Below, one piece after another: positions 27,674 through 37,290 of a stretch of DNA of 64,000 bases; position 1 is the first letter of the stretch; every line of letters begins with the position of its first letter. The position numbers and the translations under genes were made by a program. A model generated the notes under the pieces. The model was not told where the DNA came from. It made no database searches and saw only the letters and a program-made list of their open reading frames with translations. This DNA is from Allofranklinella schreckenbergeri (GTDB lineage Bacteria > Pseudomonadota > Gammaproteobacteria > Burkholderiales > Burkholderiaceae_C), in assembly GCF_003703475.1 (NCBI RefSeq), contig NZ_RDQM01000005.1, positions 151,261 to 215,260 of the forward strand, written 5' to 3'.

Positions 27674-29575
27674 ATGAACGCGCCAAATCCCCCAGAGCAC
27701 CCCTCCCCCCCCGCACTCCAGGCCGAAGGCCAGCAGCCGCCTGAAACGCTACTGCCCGCGCTGGAGCTGCCACTGCCGGACGGCCCCAGCGGCCCCGTGC
27801 CGCCCAAGCGCCACGCCGGGCCGCTGCACTGGCTGCAAATCGTGCGCTGGCTGCATGACGATGGCCTCATCTCTTCCGAGGAAGCGCAACGCACCATCGC
27901 GCGCTTTTCCCGCGCCGAAAGCGCCCAAAACCCGCTGGTGCGCCTGGACGGCGCCATGGCCCGCGCCGATGGCAGCGGGCGGCTGGACATCGACGCCCTA
28001 GCCCAATACGTCGCCCAATGCGCTGGCGTGGAGTTTTTGCGCATCGACCCGCTCAAGGCCGATGTGGGCCGCATTGCCGAAATCATGAGCGCGGCCTACG
28101 CCAACCGCTACAACGTCCTGCCCATCAGGGTGCTGCCCCATGAAGTAGTCATCGGCACCTGCGAGCCCTTCGTCACCGACTGGGTGCCCGAGATCGAGCG
28201 CCAAAGCCGCCGCGCGGTGCGCCTGGTCGTAGTCAACCCGCAAGAGCTCAAGCGCTACATCAGCGAGTTCTACGCCCTCTCCACCTCCGTCAGCTCGGCG
28301 CAGAAAAACAGCTCCGCCCACAGCACCCTGGCCAGCTTCGAGCAACTGGTCGAGCTGGGCAAAACCGGCCGCCAGCTTGACGCCAATGACCAGGGCGTGA
28401 TCCGCGTCGTCGAATGGCTCTGGCAATACGCCTTTGACCAGCGCGCCAGCGACATCCACCTGGAGCCGAGGCGCGAGCAAGGCGCCATCCGCTTTCGCAT
28501 CGATGGCGTGCTGCACACCGTCTATCAAATGCCCATTGGCGTGCTCAACGCCATGATTGCGCGCATCAAGCTGCTGGGGCGCATCGACGTGGTCGAGCGC
28601 CGCCGCCCGCAGGACGGGCGCATCAAAACCCGCACCCCGCAAGGCCAGGAAGTGGAAATGCGCCTGTCCACCCTGCCCACGGCCTTTGGCGAAAAAATGG
28701 TCATGCGCATCTTCGACCCCGGCAACGCCATCAAAAACCTCAGCGAGCTGGGCTTTTCCCAACACGACAGCCGCCGCTGGGAGGAGCTGGTCAACAAGCC
28801 TCACGGCATCATCCTCGTCACCGGGCCGACGGGTTCGGGCAAGACCACCACTCTGTACTCCACCCTCAAGCGCGTGGCCACGGAGCAAGTCAACGTCAGC
28901 ACTGTGGAAGACCCGATCGAAATGATCGAATCGAGCTTCAACCAAACCCAGGTCCAGCCCCAAATCGACTTCAGCTTTGCCGAAGGGCTGCGCGCGCTGA
29001 TGCGGCAAGACCCGGACATCATCATGGTGGGGGAAATCCGCGACCTGGAAACCGCCGAAATGGCCGTGCAAGCCGCCCTCACCGGGCACCTGGTGTTCTC
29101 CACCCTGCACACCAACGACGCCCCCAGCGCCATCACCCGCCTGATGGAGCTGGGCGTGCCCGCCTACCTCATCAACGCCACCTTGCTGGGCGTGCTGGCC
29201 CAACGCCTGGTGCGCACGCTTTGCCCCAGTTGCAAGCAGCCCGATGAGGATTTCGACCCCGACACCCTCGCCCAGGCCATCAAGCCCTGGAAGCTCAACC
29301 TCAGCGAACGCAAGATCAGCCCCTACCGCCCAGTGGGCTGCCCCGAGTGCCGCATGAGCGGCTTTCGCGGCCGCATGGGTTTGTACGAGCTGCTCACCGT
29401 CACCCCCGCCGTGCAGGCGCAAATCCATGCCCAGCTCAACCTCTCGGCGCTGCGCCGCGAAGCCGTGCAGGCCGGCATGCGCCCCCTGCGACTGGGCGGC
29501 GCGCAACGCATTCTCGACGGCACCACCACCCTGGACGAAGTGCTGACCTCCACGCCCGAGCCACAGCACAGCTAA
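27674..29575 (+). CDS. GspE/PulE-PilB-family secretion ATPase, orphan
   Basis: A 633-aa traffic ATPase. A Pro-rich leader (~1-45) precedes an N-terminal GspE_N-like domain; the core has GPTGSGKTTTLY (Walker A), VEDPIEMI, the DPDIIMVGEIRDLETAEMAVQAALTGHLVFSTLHTNDAP block (Walker B and His box) and a tetracysteine CPSCKQP...CPECRMSGFRGR. It is distinct from the PilB at 17094. No GspF, GspD or pseudopilin gene is adjacent, so whether it serves type II secretion or a second pilus system is unclear. The start at 27674 follows an AGAGAG SD-like stretch. Confidence 0.85.
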   Translation: MNAPNPPEHPSPPALQAEGQQPPETLLPALELPLPDGPSGPVPPKRHAGPLHWLQIVRWLHDDGLISSEEAQRTIARFSRAESAQNPLVRLDGAMARADGSGRLDIDALAQYVAQCAGVEFLRIDPLKADVGRIAEIMSAAYANRYNVLPIRVLPHEVVIGTCEPFVTDWVPEIERQSRRAVRLVVVNPQELKRYISEFYALSTSVSSAQKNSSAHSTLASFEQLVELGKTGRQLDANDQGVIRVVEWLWQYAFDQRASDIHLEPRREQGAIRFRIDGVLHTVYQMPIGVLNAMIARIKLLGRIDVVERRRPQDGRIKTRTPQGQEVEMRLSTLPTAFGEKMVMRIFDPGNAIKNLSELGFSQHDSRRWEELVNKPHGIILVTGPTGSGKTTTLYSTLKRVATEQVNVSTVEDPIEMIESSFNQTQVQPQIDFSFAEGLRALMRQDPDIIMVGEIRDLETAEMAVQAALTGHLVFSTLHTNDAPSAITRLMELGVPAYLINATLLGVLAQRLVRTLCPSCKQPDEDFDPDTLAQAIKPWKLNLSERKISPYRPVGCPECRMSGFRGRMGLYELLTVTPAVQAQIHAQLNLSALRREAVQAGMRPLRLGGAQRILDGTTTLDEVLTSTPEPQHS

Positions 29576-29637
29576 AAGCCATGCCTCGCAGGCTCTTGCC
29601 CTCTGTATGCTCAAGCGCCTGCACGCCAAGGCGATTT

Positions 29638-29719
29638 ATTTTTACAAATCAAAAGGAAAATAAATCGCCTTGTTTTGGCAAATTTTGTATTAAATCACTT
29701 TTACTTTGATTTGAAATTA
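29638..29719 (+). repeat. Palindromic intergenic repeat, copy 7
   Basis: Core GCC-TTGTTTT-GGC; outer arms CAAATCAAA (29645-29653) and TTTGATTTG (29705-29713) pair perfectly. It lies between convergent genes with no other obvious terminator. Confidence 0.82.
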
Positions 29720-29797
29720 CGCAGGCATGCGTCCTCACCCCGATGCTTGCCAGGTCAAGGAAAAAAGGGGACTCGGCGTGAAGCAGACACAGCCCCA

Positions 29798-32296
29798 TCA
29801 GGCGCCGCTGCCCATAGGCACATGCATCGTGCCCGCCCCCTCCAGCGACTGGAACTGGGTCAAGGCCACGCGCGTGGCGCGCAACATCAAGCCCTCCCTG
29901 TCGATCGGCACCAGCGCCCCTTGCTCAAAGTAAGCAGCCAGGGTGCGCAACTTGAGCAAAAAGCTGCGCCCATCCTGCGTAGCCAGCACCTGCAAATGGT
30001 GCTGGCCACTGTGCCAAACGTATTGCACGCGCAGGCTTTGCGCCAGCTCGCCCGCGCCCAGTCGCAAATCAAACCATTCGCCCACCGTGCGCGTCTTGGC
30101 CCATTCGATGACTTCCTCGCTCACGGGCGTGCTGCTATCGCGCTCCTGCAACACCGTCAGCCCGGGGATTTGCATGCCCAGCATCAGCTCGATGGTGTCG
30201 TTGCTCAAGGGGATGTCTTCCACCCCTTCGCTGCTGATGAAGTTCTCCAGATTCTCCAAACGGGCCGAGACCTGCTTGAGCCGCTCCATCGGGATACCGG
30301 CTTGGTCCTTGGCCAAAAAGGCTTCGTGCAGCCAGCTTTCGGCCTGACCGATCAGGGCATCCTGCGCCATGTCCACCACGCCAATCAGGCGCAAGCCTTC
30401 CCGCAGGCGACGCAGCAGCCCAGGCATGGCCTGCACCGCGCGCCTGCGCTCGCGCACATGGGTTTTCGCTGTTGTGGCCCACACCAGCAGAGCCGCCGTT
30501 TGCTTGAGGCGCAAGGTCTGTGGCCCTTTGGCGCTGGTGCGCACGGCCGAAACGGCCAGCACCTCCGCCCAGTTGCGGAACAAAAATGCGCGCACTTCTT
30601 CGCGGATATCCAAGTCTTGCAGCAGCTTGCGCAGCTCAATGGTGAATTTGACCAGCAGGGTTTCTTTTTCCTCCACCTGCTGGGCCAGCGAAACCACCTT
30701 GCCTGCCGTGTGGTCTTGCGCCAGGTGTTTTTGCAAAAAGGCTTCGAATTCACTGAGCGCCAACTCGAAGACCTTGATGCCCGTGTCCGGGTACTGCTCA
30801 ATCATTTGCACGATACGGCGCAGCTCCACCTCCAGGGCGCTGCCGTTGAATTCGGCTCCGTCAAAACCCATGGCGGCACTGCCCATGCGGTCGATCAAAG
30901 CGCGGGCCGGATGCTCGGCGTTGGTGAAAAAGGTGGGGTCAGCCAAGGCGATACGCAGCACCGGCACTTGCAGGCGGGCAAACAGCACTCGCACCAGCGC
31001 GGGCACGCGCTCCTCCGAAATCACGCTTTGGAACATCAAGGCCACCATTTCGATGATGGCTTTTTCATTGGCCTGGCTGGCGTCCTCTTTAATGGCTTGC
31101 GACTGCTCTCGCACCACATCCGCCACTTGCTGGCCCACGTGCGGCGATTGCGCAAAGGCCGTTTGGGCGGCCACTTCCTCCAGGCGCGCGCCACCCTTGG
31201 CCTGCTGCGCTTGCATCGCGCGCTCCAGCACGGTATCCACAGCTTTGGCCTGATCGGCTACCGCATCGCCAACGCCCAGCACATACGCCAAGCGGGCGCG
31301 CATGTCGTGCCACAGGGCATTGACTTGTTGCAGCACCGGGCGGCCGAACTTGGCGTCCGGCGCTTTCAGCTCACCAGCCATGGCCACGGGCATGGGCATG
31401 TGCGCGCCTGGCACCAACAATTGCGGCGCCAAAAAACCCGGTGGTGGCGCAGCAGCAGCGGCCATCTCCGGCGGCGGCACCATGCCAGACAGCACCGCCA
31501 ACCCCGAGGACGGCACGGCCAAACCGGACGGCACGCCCATGGCCACCAGCGGCACGCCGCCAGGCATCGGCACGGCCATACCATGCGCCGCCCCATCAGG
31601 GGGATAGGGGTAAGGGCGTGGCGAACGCCCGGCAGGCTCGGCTGCGGCTGCGGCGGCGCTGGATTGCTGCAAAGGCTCAATGCCATGTTTGGCCAAAAAG
31701 GCGTTGCTCTCCTGATAGGCCTTGAGCAGCAGCGTGCCCCATTCCTTGGCGATGCCTGCCATGACCCAGCCAAAGGCTTTTTTCGATAGCGCGGCTTTTT
31801 GCCACGCGGTCACCAGGTTTTCCGACACCATCGTGGGCCGAATGGGGTCGCGCAGATCCAGCCGGTGATCGGGCTCCAGACGCAGCAGCCGCTTGCGCAG
31901 CTCGGTAAAGCCGGGGTCAACCTTCTCCGCGACCTGCATGCTGACCCGCGCAGAGGTAATCAAGCCTTCGATAGCGTCGTCACTGATGAGTTGAAGCTCA
32001 TCAATGCTGGCGTCTTCAACCGAGCGCAGCTTGCTGGTGGCGATGGGGTCTACAAACGCCTCACGCCAGATCGCCAACAGGGTTTGCGCCCATGTACGGC
32101 GGTGCAAAGCGTACTCCTGCTGCCATTGCGGCACAGGCAGCTCGCGCGTCTCAAGGCTGTTGTCCCCGAGCGCACTCTGGAAATACTTCACCACGAGCCG
32201 ATCCAACTCGGGGATGCTGGTGCACAGGCTTTGCAGAAAGTGCTGCCTGGCCATGCGAGCGAGCGATTCGTTTTGATAGGGGTTGGAGCTTTCCAT
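29798..32296 (-). CDS. DUF1631 domain-containing protein
   Basis: An 832-aa cytosolic protein of the DUF1631 family, widespread in Burkholderiales and sometimes misnamed thymidine phosphorylase. Residues ~1-210 are helical, ~215-310 form a low-complexity Ala/Pro/Met/Gly-rich linker, and the C-terminal ~500 residues carry the conserved part (PALVRVLFARLQVPVLRIALAD, HPARALIDRMGSAAMGFDG, VRAFLFRNWAEVLAVSAVRTS). It has no signal peptide and no catalytic motif that I recognise. Function is unknown. It sits between secF and the orphan GspE-type ATPase. Confidence 0.85.
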   Translation of the reverse strand: MESSNPYQNESLARMARQHFLQSLCTSIPELDRLVVKYFQSALGDNSLETRELPVPQWQQEYALHRRTWAQTLLAIWREAFVDPIATSKLRSVEDASIDELQLISDDAIEGLITSARVSMQVAEKVDPGFTELRKRLLRLEPDHRLDLRDPIRPTMVSENLVTAWQKAALSKKAFGWVMAGIAKEWGTLLLKAYQESNAFLAKHGIEPLQQSSAAAAAAEPAGRSPRPYPYPPDGAAHGMAVPMPGGVPLVAMGVPSGLAVPSSGLAVLSGMVPPPEMAAAAAPPPGFLAPQLLVPGAHMPMPVAMAGELKAPDAKFGRPVLQQVNALWHDMRARLAYVLGVGDAVADQAKAVDTVLERAMQAQQAKGGARLEEVAAQTAFAQSPHVGQQVADVVREQSQAIKEDASQANEKAIIEMVALMFQSVISEERVPALVRVLFARLQVPVLRIALADPTFFTNAEHPARALIDRMGSAAMGFDGAEFNGSALEVELRRIVQMIEQYPDTGIKVFELALSEFEAFLQKHLAQDHTAGKVVSLAQQVEEKETLLVKFTIELRKLLQDLDIREEVRAFLFRNWAEVLAVSAVRTSAKGPQTLRLKQTAALLVWATTAKTHVRERRRAVQAMPGLLRRLREGLRLIGVVDMAQDALIGQAESWLHEAFLAKDQAGIPMERLKQVSARLENLENFISSEGVEDIPLSNDTIELMLGMQIPGLTVLQERDSSTPVSEEVIEWAKTRTVGEWFDLRLGAGELAQSLRVQYVWHSGQHHLQVLATQDGRSFLLKLRTLAAYFEQGALVPIDREGLMLRATRVALTQFQSLEGAGTMHVPMGSGA

Positions 32297-32410
32297 ATCG
32301 TCGAGCCATGCGCTATCCGGGGGGCGGTGCGGGGTTCAGTCCTAAAAGGCTCTAATGGCTTTGCATACAGGAAGCGCTGCCCAAGGCGCGACGCTTCCAC
32401 GTAAAAACCA

Positions 32411-33361
32411 TTACACCACCGCTCCAGCGTTGGGGTCGTTGGGATCGATTTCCGTCTTTTGCGGCTTGACCAAGTCCTCGCGCTTGACACCCATCCACAA
32501 CACCAGGCCCGAGCCAACGAAAATGGACGAATACACGCCAAAGACGATGCCAATGGTCAGCGCCAGCGCGAAATAATGCAAGCTCGGGCCGCCAAAAAAC
32601 AGCATGCACAACACCATCGCCTCCGTAGAAGCGTGGGTGATGACGGTACGGCTCATGGTGCTGGTGATGGCGTGATCGAGCACTTGCGCCGTCGTCATCT
32701 TGCGCTGCTTGCGAAACATCTCACGCACACGGTCGAAAATCACCACCACTTCGTTGACCGAATAGCCAAACACGGCCAGCACGCCGGCTAGCACGGCCAG
32801 CGAAAACTCCCATTGGAAGAAGGAGAAAAAGCCCAGGATGATGACCACGTCGTGCAGGTTGGCCACGATGGCGGCCACGCCAAACTTCCATTCAAAGCGC
32901 AAAGCCAGGTAAATGGTGATACCCAGGGCCACGAACCCCAGCGCCAGCAAGCCCTGCTCGGTCAGCTCATCGCCCACTTGCGGGCCGACGAATTCCGTAC
33001 GCAGCAGTTGCGCCTCGGGCGCGCTTTTTTGCAGCTCAGCCAGCACTTGTGTGCTTTGCTGATCCGAGGTCAGCCCCTCTTGCACCGGCAGGCGGATCAA
33101 CACATCACGCGAGGTGCCAATGTTTTGCACTTGCACTTCGCGGTAGCCCATGGCGCTGATGCTCTCGCGCACTTGCTCCAGGTTGGGGGCCTGCGGGTAT
33201 TGCACCTGCATCACCGTGCCGCCGGTGAATTCGACCGACAGGTTCAAGCCCTTGGTGGCCAGGAAAAACACCGACAACACAAACAGGATGATGGACACGA
33301 TGTTGAACACCAACACGTGCCGCATAAAGGGGATGTCTTTTTTGATTCTGAAAAATTCCAT
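32411..33361 (-). CDS. secF: Protein translocase subunit SecF
   Basis: SecF (316 aa) works with SecD to complete protein export using the proton gradient. TM1 at about residues 19-37, a periplasmic domain (FTGGTVMQVQYPQ...), then five C-terminal TMs with VANLHDVVIILGFFSFFQWEFSLAVLAGVLAVFGYSVNEVVVIFDRVRE and the TMSRTVITHASTEAMVLCML block, all conserved RND features. It follows secD by 15 bp. Confidence 0.96.
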   Translation of the reverse strand: MEFFRIKKDIPFMRHVLVFNIVSIILFVLSVFFLATKGLNLSVEFTGGTVMQVQYPQAPNLEQVRESISAMGYREVQVQNIGTSRDVLIRLPVQEGLTSDQQSTQVLAELQKSAPEAQLLRTEFVGPQVGDELTEQGLLALGFVALGITIYLALRFEWKFGVAAIVANLHDVVIILGFFSFFQWEFSLAVLAGVLAVFGYSVNEVVVIFDRVREMFRKQRKMTTAQVLDHAITSTMSRTVITHASTEAMVLCMLFFGGPSLHYFALALTIGIVFGVYSSIFVGSGLVLWMGVKREDLVKPQKTEIDPNDPNAGAVV

Positions 33362-33376
33362 GATGACTTCCCTCCT

Positions 33377-35287
33377 TCAAGCCTGGCCGTTGGGGCCGGC
33401 ATCTGCCGCACCCAGTTGCGCTTTGGTCGAGCCTTCAGGCCGCCACACCTGACCGATGGAGATGGATTTGAGGCGGTTGCGTCGGCCATACCACAGGTTG
33501 ACCAGGCCGCGCGAGAAGAACACCGCCGAGAACATGCTGGTGAGCACGCCAATGCAATGCACCACCGCAAAGCCGCGCACGGGGCCGTGGCCAAAGGCCA
33601 GCAGCGCAAAGCCGGCAATCAAGGTGGTGATGTTGGAGTCCAGAATCGTGGCCCAGGCGCGCTCATAGCCCGCATAAATGGCCGCTTGCGGCGTTGCGCC
33701 AGCGCGCAGCTCTTCGCGGATCCGCTCGTTAATCAGCACGTTGGAGTCGATCGCCACCCCCATCGCCAGCGCCATGGCGGCAATGCCCGGCAGCGTCAGC
33801 GTGGCTTGCAGCATGGACAGCACCGCCAGCAGCAGCAGCACATTGACCATCAGCGCAATGGATGAGAACACGCCGAATACGGCGTAGTACACGCACATGA
33901 AGACGACGATGAGCAGCATGCCCCAAACCACGCTGTTCTGGCCGCGCTCGATGTTTTCCTGCCCCAGGCTGGGGCCGATGGTGTATTCCTCGATGATTTC
34001 CATCGGCGCGGCCAGCGCGCCCGAGCGCAGCAGCACCGCCGTTTCCGTCGCCTCGCGCGTGGTCATAGAGCCGGAAATCTGCACCCGACCGCCGCCAATC
34101 TCCTCATTGATGTTAGGCGCCGTCACCACCGTGCCCTGGCCGCGCTCGAACAAGATGATGGCCATGCGCTTGTTCACGTTGGCGCGCGTGACGTCGCGGA
34201 AGATGCGCGCCCCCGGCGCGTCGAACTCCAGATGCACCACGGGCATATTGCCGCGCTGCTGGTCAAAGCCGGGCTGGGCGTCGATCAGGTTTTCACCCGT
34301 CAGCTCCACGTGGCGCTTGACCACCACGCGGCGGCCTTCGGCATCTTCAAACACTTCCGAGCCAAACGGCACCGGCCCGGCATTGCGCTCGGCCAGTCGC
34401 CCTTCGGTGGACTCATCCACTAGGCGGATTTGCAGCGTGGCGGTGCGGCCAATCATGCGCTTGGCCTGCGCCACATCCTGCACACCAGGCAACTGCACCA
34501 CGATGCGGTTGGCGCCCGATTGCTGAATCACCGGCTCGGCCACGCCCAGCTCGTTGATGCGGTTGTGCAAGGTGCCAATGTTTTGTTTCAGCGCCTGCTC
34601 CTGCACGCGCTTGACGGCCTCGGGCGTAAAGGTCAGACGCAAACGCTGATCCGTGCTGGCGGCGGGATCGACCGCCATGTCGGGATAGCTGGCGGCCACC
34701 ACGTCGCCGATGCGCTGGGCATCTTCGGGCGTGCGCAAGGTGATTTCGATGGCCTGACCATCGCGGCGCATGCCGCCGTGGCGAATGTCTTTTTCGCGCA
34801 AGCTGGTGCGCAAGCCGCTGAGGATGGCCTCGCTGCGCTGCACCATCGCGCCCTCCATATCCACTTGCAAAGTGAAGTGCACGCCACCGCGCAAGTCCAG
34901 CCCCAAATACATGGGCTTGGCATGGATCGCCTGGAGCCAGGCGGGCGTGCGCGAGAGCAAATTCAGCGCCACCGAATAGGCCGGGTGGTTTTCATCGGGC
35001 ACCAGGGCCGCGGCAATGGCATCGCGGGCAGGGGCCTGATCGTCCTGGGTTTGCACGCGCACGCGCAAGGAGCCTGCGTCGCGCTCAATGCTCTTGGGCT
35101 CGATTTTCTGTGCCTGCAAAATGTTGCGCACCCGCGCCTCCAGCGCCTCATCCACCGGCGCATCGGCGCGCAGCGAAGCCACCTGAACGGCGTAATCCTC
35201 GCCAAAAACGTTGGGCAGCGTATAGAGCAGGCCCACCACCACCGCAATCACCATGATTGCGTATTTCCATATTGGGTAACGGTTCAT
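33377..35287 (-). CDS. secD: Protein translocase subunit SecD
   Basis: SecD (636 aa) has a single N-terminal TM (residues ~7-25), the P1 periplasmic domain including LGLDLRGGVHFTLQVDME, and a C-terminal five-TM RND bundle with LAMGVAIDSNVLINERIREEL. The start at 35287 (MNRYPIWK) fits the family; a longer frame upstream adds non-family residues. It is followed by secF and preceded by yajC, but a terminator-like hairpin separates yajC from secD. Confidence 0.96.
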   Translation of the reverse strand: MNRYPIWKYAIMVIAVVVGLLYTLPNVFGEDYAVQVASLRADAPVDEALEARVRNILQAQKIEPKSIERDAGSLRVRVQTQDDQAPARDAIAAALVPDENHPAYSVALNLLSRTPAWLQAIHAKPMYLGLDLRGGVHFTLQVDMEGAMVQRSEAILSGLRTSLREKDIRHGGMRRDGQAIEITLRTPEDAQRIGDVVAASYPDMAVDPAASTDQRLRLTFTPEAVKRVQEQALKQNIGTLHNRINELGVAEPVIQQSGANRIVVQLPGVQDVAQAKRMIGRTATLQIRLVDESTEGRLAERNAGPVPFGSEVFEDAEGRRVVVKRHVELTGENLIDAQPGFDQQRGNMPVVHLEFDAPGARIFRDVTRANVNKRMAIILFERGQGTVVTAPNINEEIGGGRVQISGSMTTREATETAVLLRSGALAAPMEIIEEYTIGPSLGQENIERGQNSVVWGMLLIVVFMCVYYAVFGVFSSIALMVNVLLLLAVLSMLQATLTLPGIAAMALAMGVAIDSNVLINERIREELRAGATPQAAIYAGYERAWATILDSNITTLIAGFALLAFGHGPVRGFAVVHCIGVLTSMFSAVFFSRGLVNLWYGRRNRLKSISIGQVWRPEGSTKAQLGAADAGPNGQA

Positions 35288-35347
35288 GTTCGCTTCAGTC
35301 GTGAATGTCCATCCTGCACGCCCGATCCATGCGAACACGCTGGCGAT

Positions 35348-35382
35348 GGAAAAACGCCCTGAAGCCGCAGCGGCAGGGCGTT
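35348..35382 (-). terminator. Terminator or attenuator between yajC and secD
   Basis: On the minus strand AACGCCCTG pairs with CAGGGCGTT across a 12-nt loop (35353-35361 with 35374-35382) and is followed by TTT. It sits ~110 bp after yajC and ~60 bp before secD. Confidence 0.6.
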
Positions 35383-35494
35383 GGAGTTTTCAAAGGGCCT
35401 GCCCTCGCAATGGACACCGAAGCCGGTGCGCGCCAAAGCCAGACGGAGCTGGCCGGGCATTGCGGGACAGGCGCCCAAAGGCATGGCGCCCCGT

Positions 35495-35824
35495 TCAAGC
35501 GCCCTTGTGATCCAGCGTGCCCTTGGGCAGCACTTGCCCGACGGCGCTGCGTTGCAGTTGGATTTCGATGCCGGGCGCCACTTCCAGGTGAATCCATTGG
35601 TCGCTCAGCTTGGTCACGCGCCCGACCATGCCGCCCGCAGTGGTGACTTCATCGCCCTTGGCCAGCGCGTCGATCATGGCGCGGTGCTCTTTCTGGCGCT
35701 TCATTTGGGGGCGGATCATGATGAAGTACATCACCACGAACATCAAAATCAGCAGCGGCAGGCTGGAAAACACCGAGGCGGGCTGAGCGGCCGCAGCCGT
35801 CTGGGCAAAAGCAGTCGAAATCAT
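35495..35824 (-). CDS. yajC: Preprotein translocase accessory subunit YajC
   Basis: YajC (109 aa) is a small SecDF-associated membrane protein. It has one TM (about residues 18-38, PLLILMFVVMYFIMI) followed at once by RPQMKRQKEHRAMIDALAKGDEVTTAGGMVGRVTKL, the family signature. In most proteobacteria tgt and queA precede it; here a repeat and the metallophosphatase gene lie upstream instead. Confidence 0.95.
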   Translation of the reverse strand: MISTAFAQTAAAAQPASVFSSLPLLILMFVVMYFIMIRPQMKRQKEHRAMIDALAKGDEVTTAGGMVGRVTKLSDQWIHLEVAPGIEIQLQRSAVGQVLPKGTLDHKGA

Positions 35825-36076
35825 TGGAACAAGTTCTCCACAAAAAACGCCTGCCAGCGCCGGGGCGCCACTGGCAGCAAACGCGCATTGTATGCGCAGG
35901 GGTTTCTGGCAAGCCTTGCCGATATGGCCCTGGCTGCGCGGAAATCAATGGCGCCCGGGTAAAACCGCCACCTCTGTCCGCCAGCCGCCTTGCTGTGCCG
36001 CTTGGCGGGCAAGCCCGTTGCCCCGGCCTGCGATTCAACGCCCGCGCCATGCTCCTTGCCGCATGAACAGAAGCTT

Positions 36077-36155
36077 TAATACACATCAAAAGGAAAACAA
36101 AATGCCAATTTTCGGCAACATGATATTGATATCCAATTTCTCATGATGTGTAAAT
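36077..36155 (+). repeat. Palindromic intergenic repeat, copy 8
   Basis: Core TGCC-AATTTTC-GGCA; outer arms ACACATCA (36081-36088) and TGATGTGT (36144-36151) pair perfectly but differ from the usual AATCAAA, an example of compensatory change. It is in the 353-bp gap 35825-36177, which otherwise holds only the yajC upstream region. Confidence 0.8.
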
Positions 36156-36177
36156 AGCAAGCCGCCACAGGTAAGTA

Positions 36178-37290
36178 CTACGGTGCTACGGTGGGCCAGT
36201 TCTCGCCGGTGTCAAAGACCAGGGTTTTCTCCGGCCAGCGCAGGGCGGCGAGGTGGAAGCGGCTTTGGCACGGGTCGTGCTGCCCTTGCAGGCGTTCGCT
36301 CCAGCGTGCGCCGGCGGAGAAGTCCACGCAAAAGACGTTGCCGCGCTTGCCGTGCCAGGCGTTGCCGGGGATGCCTGCGAACAGCGCGCTTTCGGCATGC
36401 GCGCCGGGGCCGGGGGCGTCAAAGAGCCGCCAGTAGTGGCCGATGACCACGGGCGTGGCCTCGTCGTAATCGTTCCACCAGGGTTGGCGGTCGGTGAAGC
36501 GCCATTTGCCGCCTGCGTAAAAGGGCTGGGCGGCGGCGGCTTCAACGCCGGTGGTGAGGATTTTGAGGGGGTTGTGGGTTTGCTTGAGCAGCTCGCGCTC
36601 GCCGTGCGCGCGCAGCAGCGGCGGTTGGTGCTGGCCATCTTCCAGGTCATGCGGCCAGGCGGCGCGCTCTTGCTGGATGCGGCGTTGCAGCGAGCCGCTG
36701 CGCGCCTGTTCGGCCGCTTGTTCTTCGAAGCAGTCGTACTGGCGGCGCGCCGTGCCCAAGGCAAAGCCGCGCGCGGCGGCGATGGGCGCGGCCTGCCAGG
36801 CGGCGTGCACCACGCGCAGGTCTTCGCGCTCCAGCGCCACGGGCAGGCGGTTGCACAGCGCGGCGTGGCGCTCGCGCTGGGCGGGCGAGGCGATGACGAA
36901 GGGGGCGTATTTGGCGCGGTCGCGCTCGGTGCGCGCGTCGAAGTACCAGCCTGCGCCGTCCTTGGCGTCTTCGCGGATGAGGTTGACTTCGTGGTTGCCC
37001 AGCACGGCGGCGCAGCGCCCGGCCTCATAAACCTCGCCAAACCAGTCGAGCACGGCCGGAGTGTTGGGGCCACGGTCGCACAAGTCGCCCACGAAAACGA
37101 GGGTGCGGCCCGCCGGGTGGCGACCCTGGCGGTCGTAGCCCAGGTGCGCGAGCAGGGCTTGCAGCGCGTCCCATTCGCCGTGCACGTCGCCAACGATGTC
37201 CAGCGGGCCACCTGGCAGGAGGCCCACCAGGCTGGGCGTTGGCGCGGCGGGGGTGGCTGGGGTGTCGGAAGATTTGGGGGCTTGGGCCAT
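36178..37290 (-). CDS. PPP-type metallophosphoesterase
   Basis: A 370-aa calcineurin-like phosphoesterase of the serine/threonine or diadenosine-tetraphosphatase type. Metal-binding motifs appear in order: DIVGDVHGEW, VFVGDLCDRGP, VLGNHEVN, then VVHAAW and VVIGHYW, which supply the remaining histidines. A Pro/Ala-rich leader precedes the domain. The start at 37290 overlaps the miaB stop in an ATGA arrangement, so it is translationally coupled to miaB. Substrate unknown. Confidence 0.85.
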   Translation of the reverse strand: MAQAPKSSDTPATPAAPTPSLVGLLPGGPLDIVGDVHGEWDALQALLAHLGYDRQGRHPAGRTLVFVGDLCDRGPNTPAVLDWFGEVYEAGRCAAVLGNHEVNLIREDAKDGAGWYFDARTERDRAKYAPFVIASPAQRERHAALCNRLPVALEREDLRVVHAAWQAAPIAAARGFALGTARRQYDCFEEQAAEQARSGSLQRRIQQERAAWPHDLEDGQHQPPLLRAHGERELLKQTHNPLKILTTGVEAAAAQPFYAGGKWRFTDRQPWWNDYDEATPVVIGHYWRLFDAPGPGAHAESALFAGIPGNAWHGKRGNVFCVDFSAGARWSERLQGQHDPCQSRFHLAALRWPEKTLVFDTGENWPTVAP

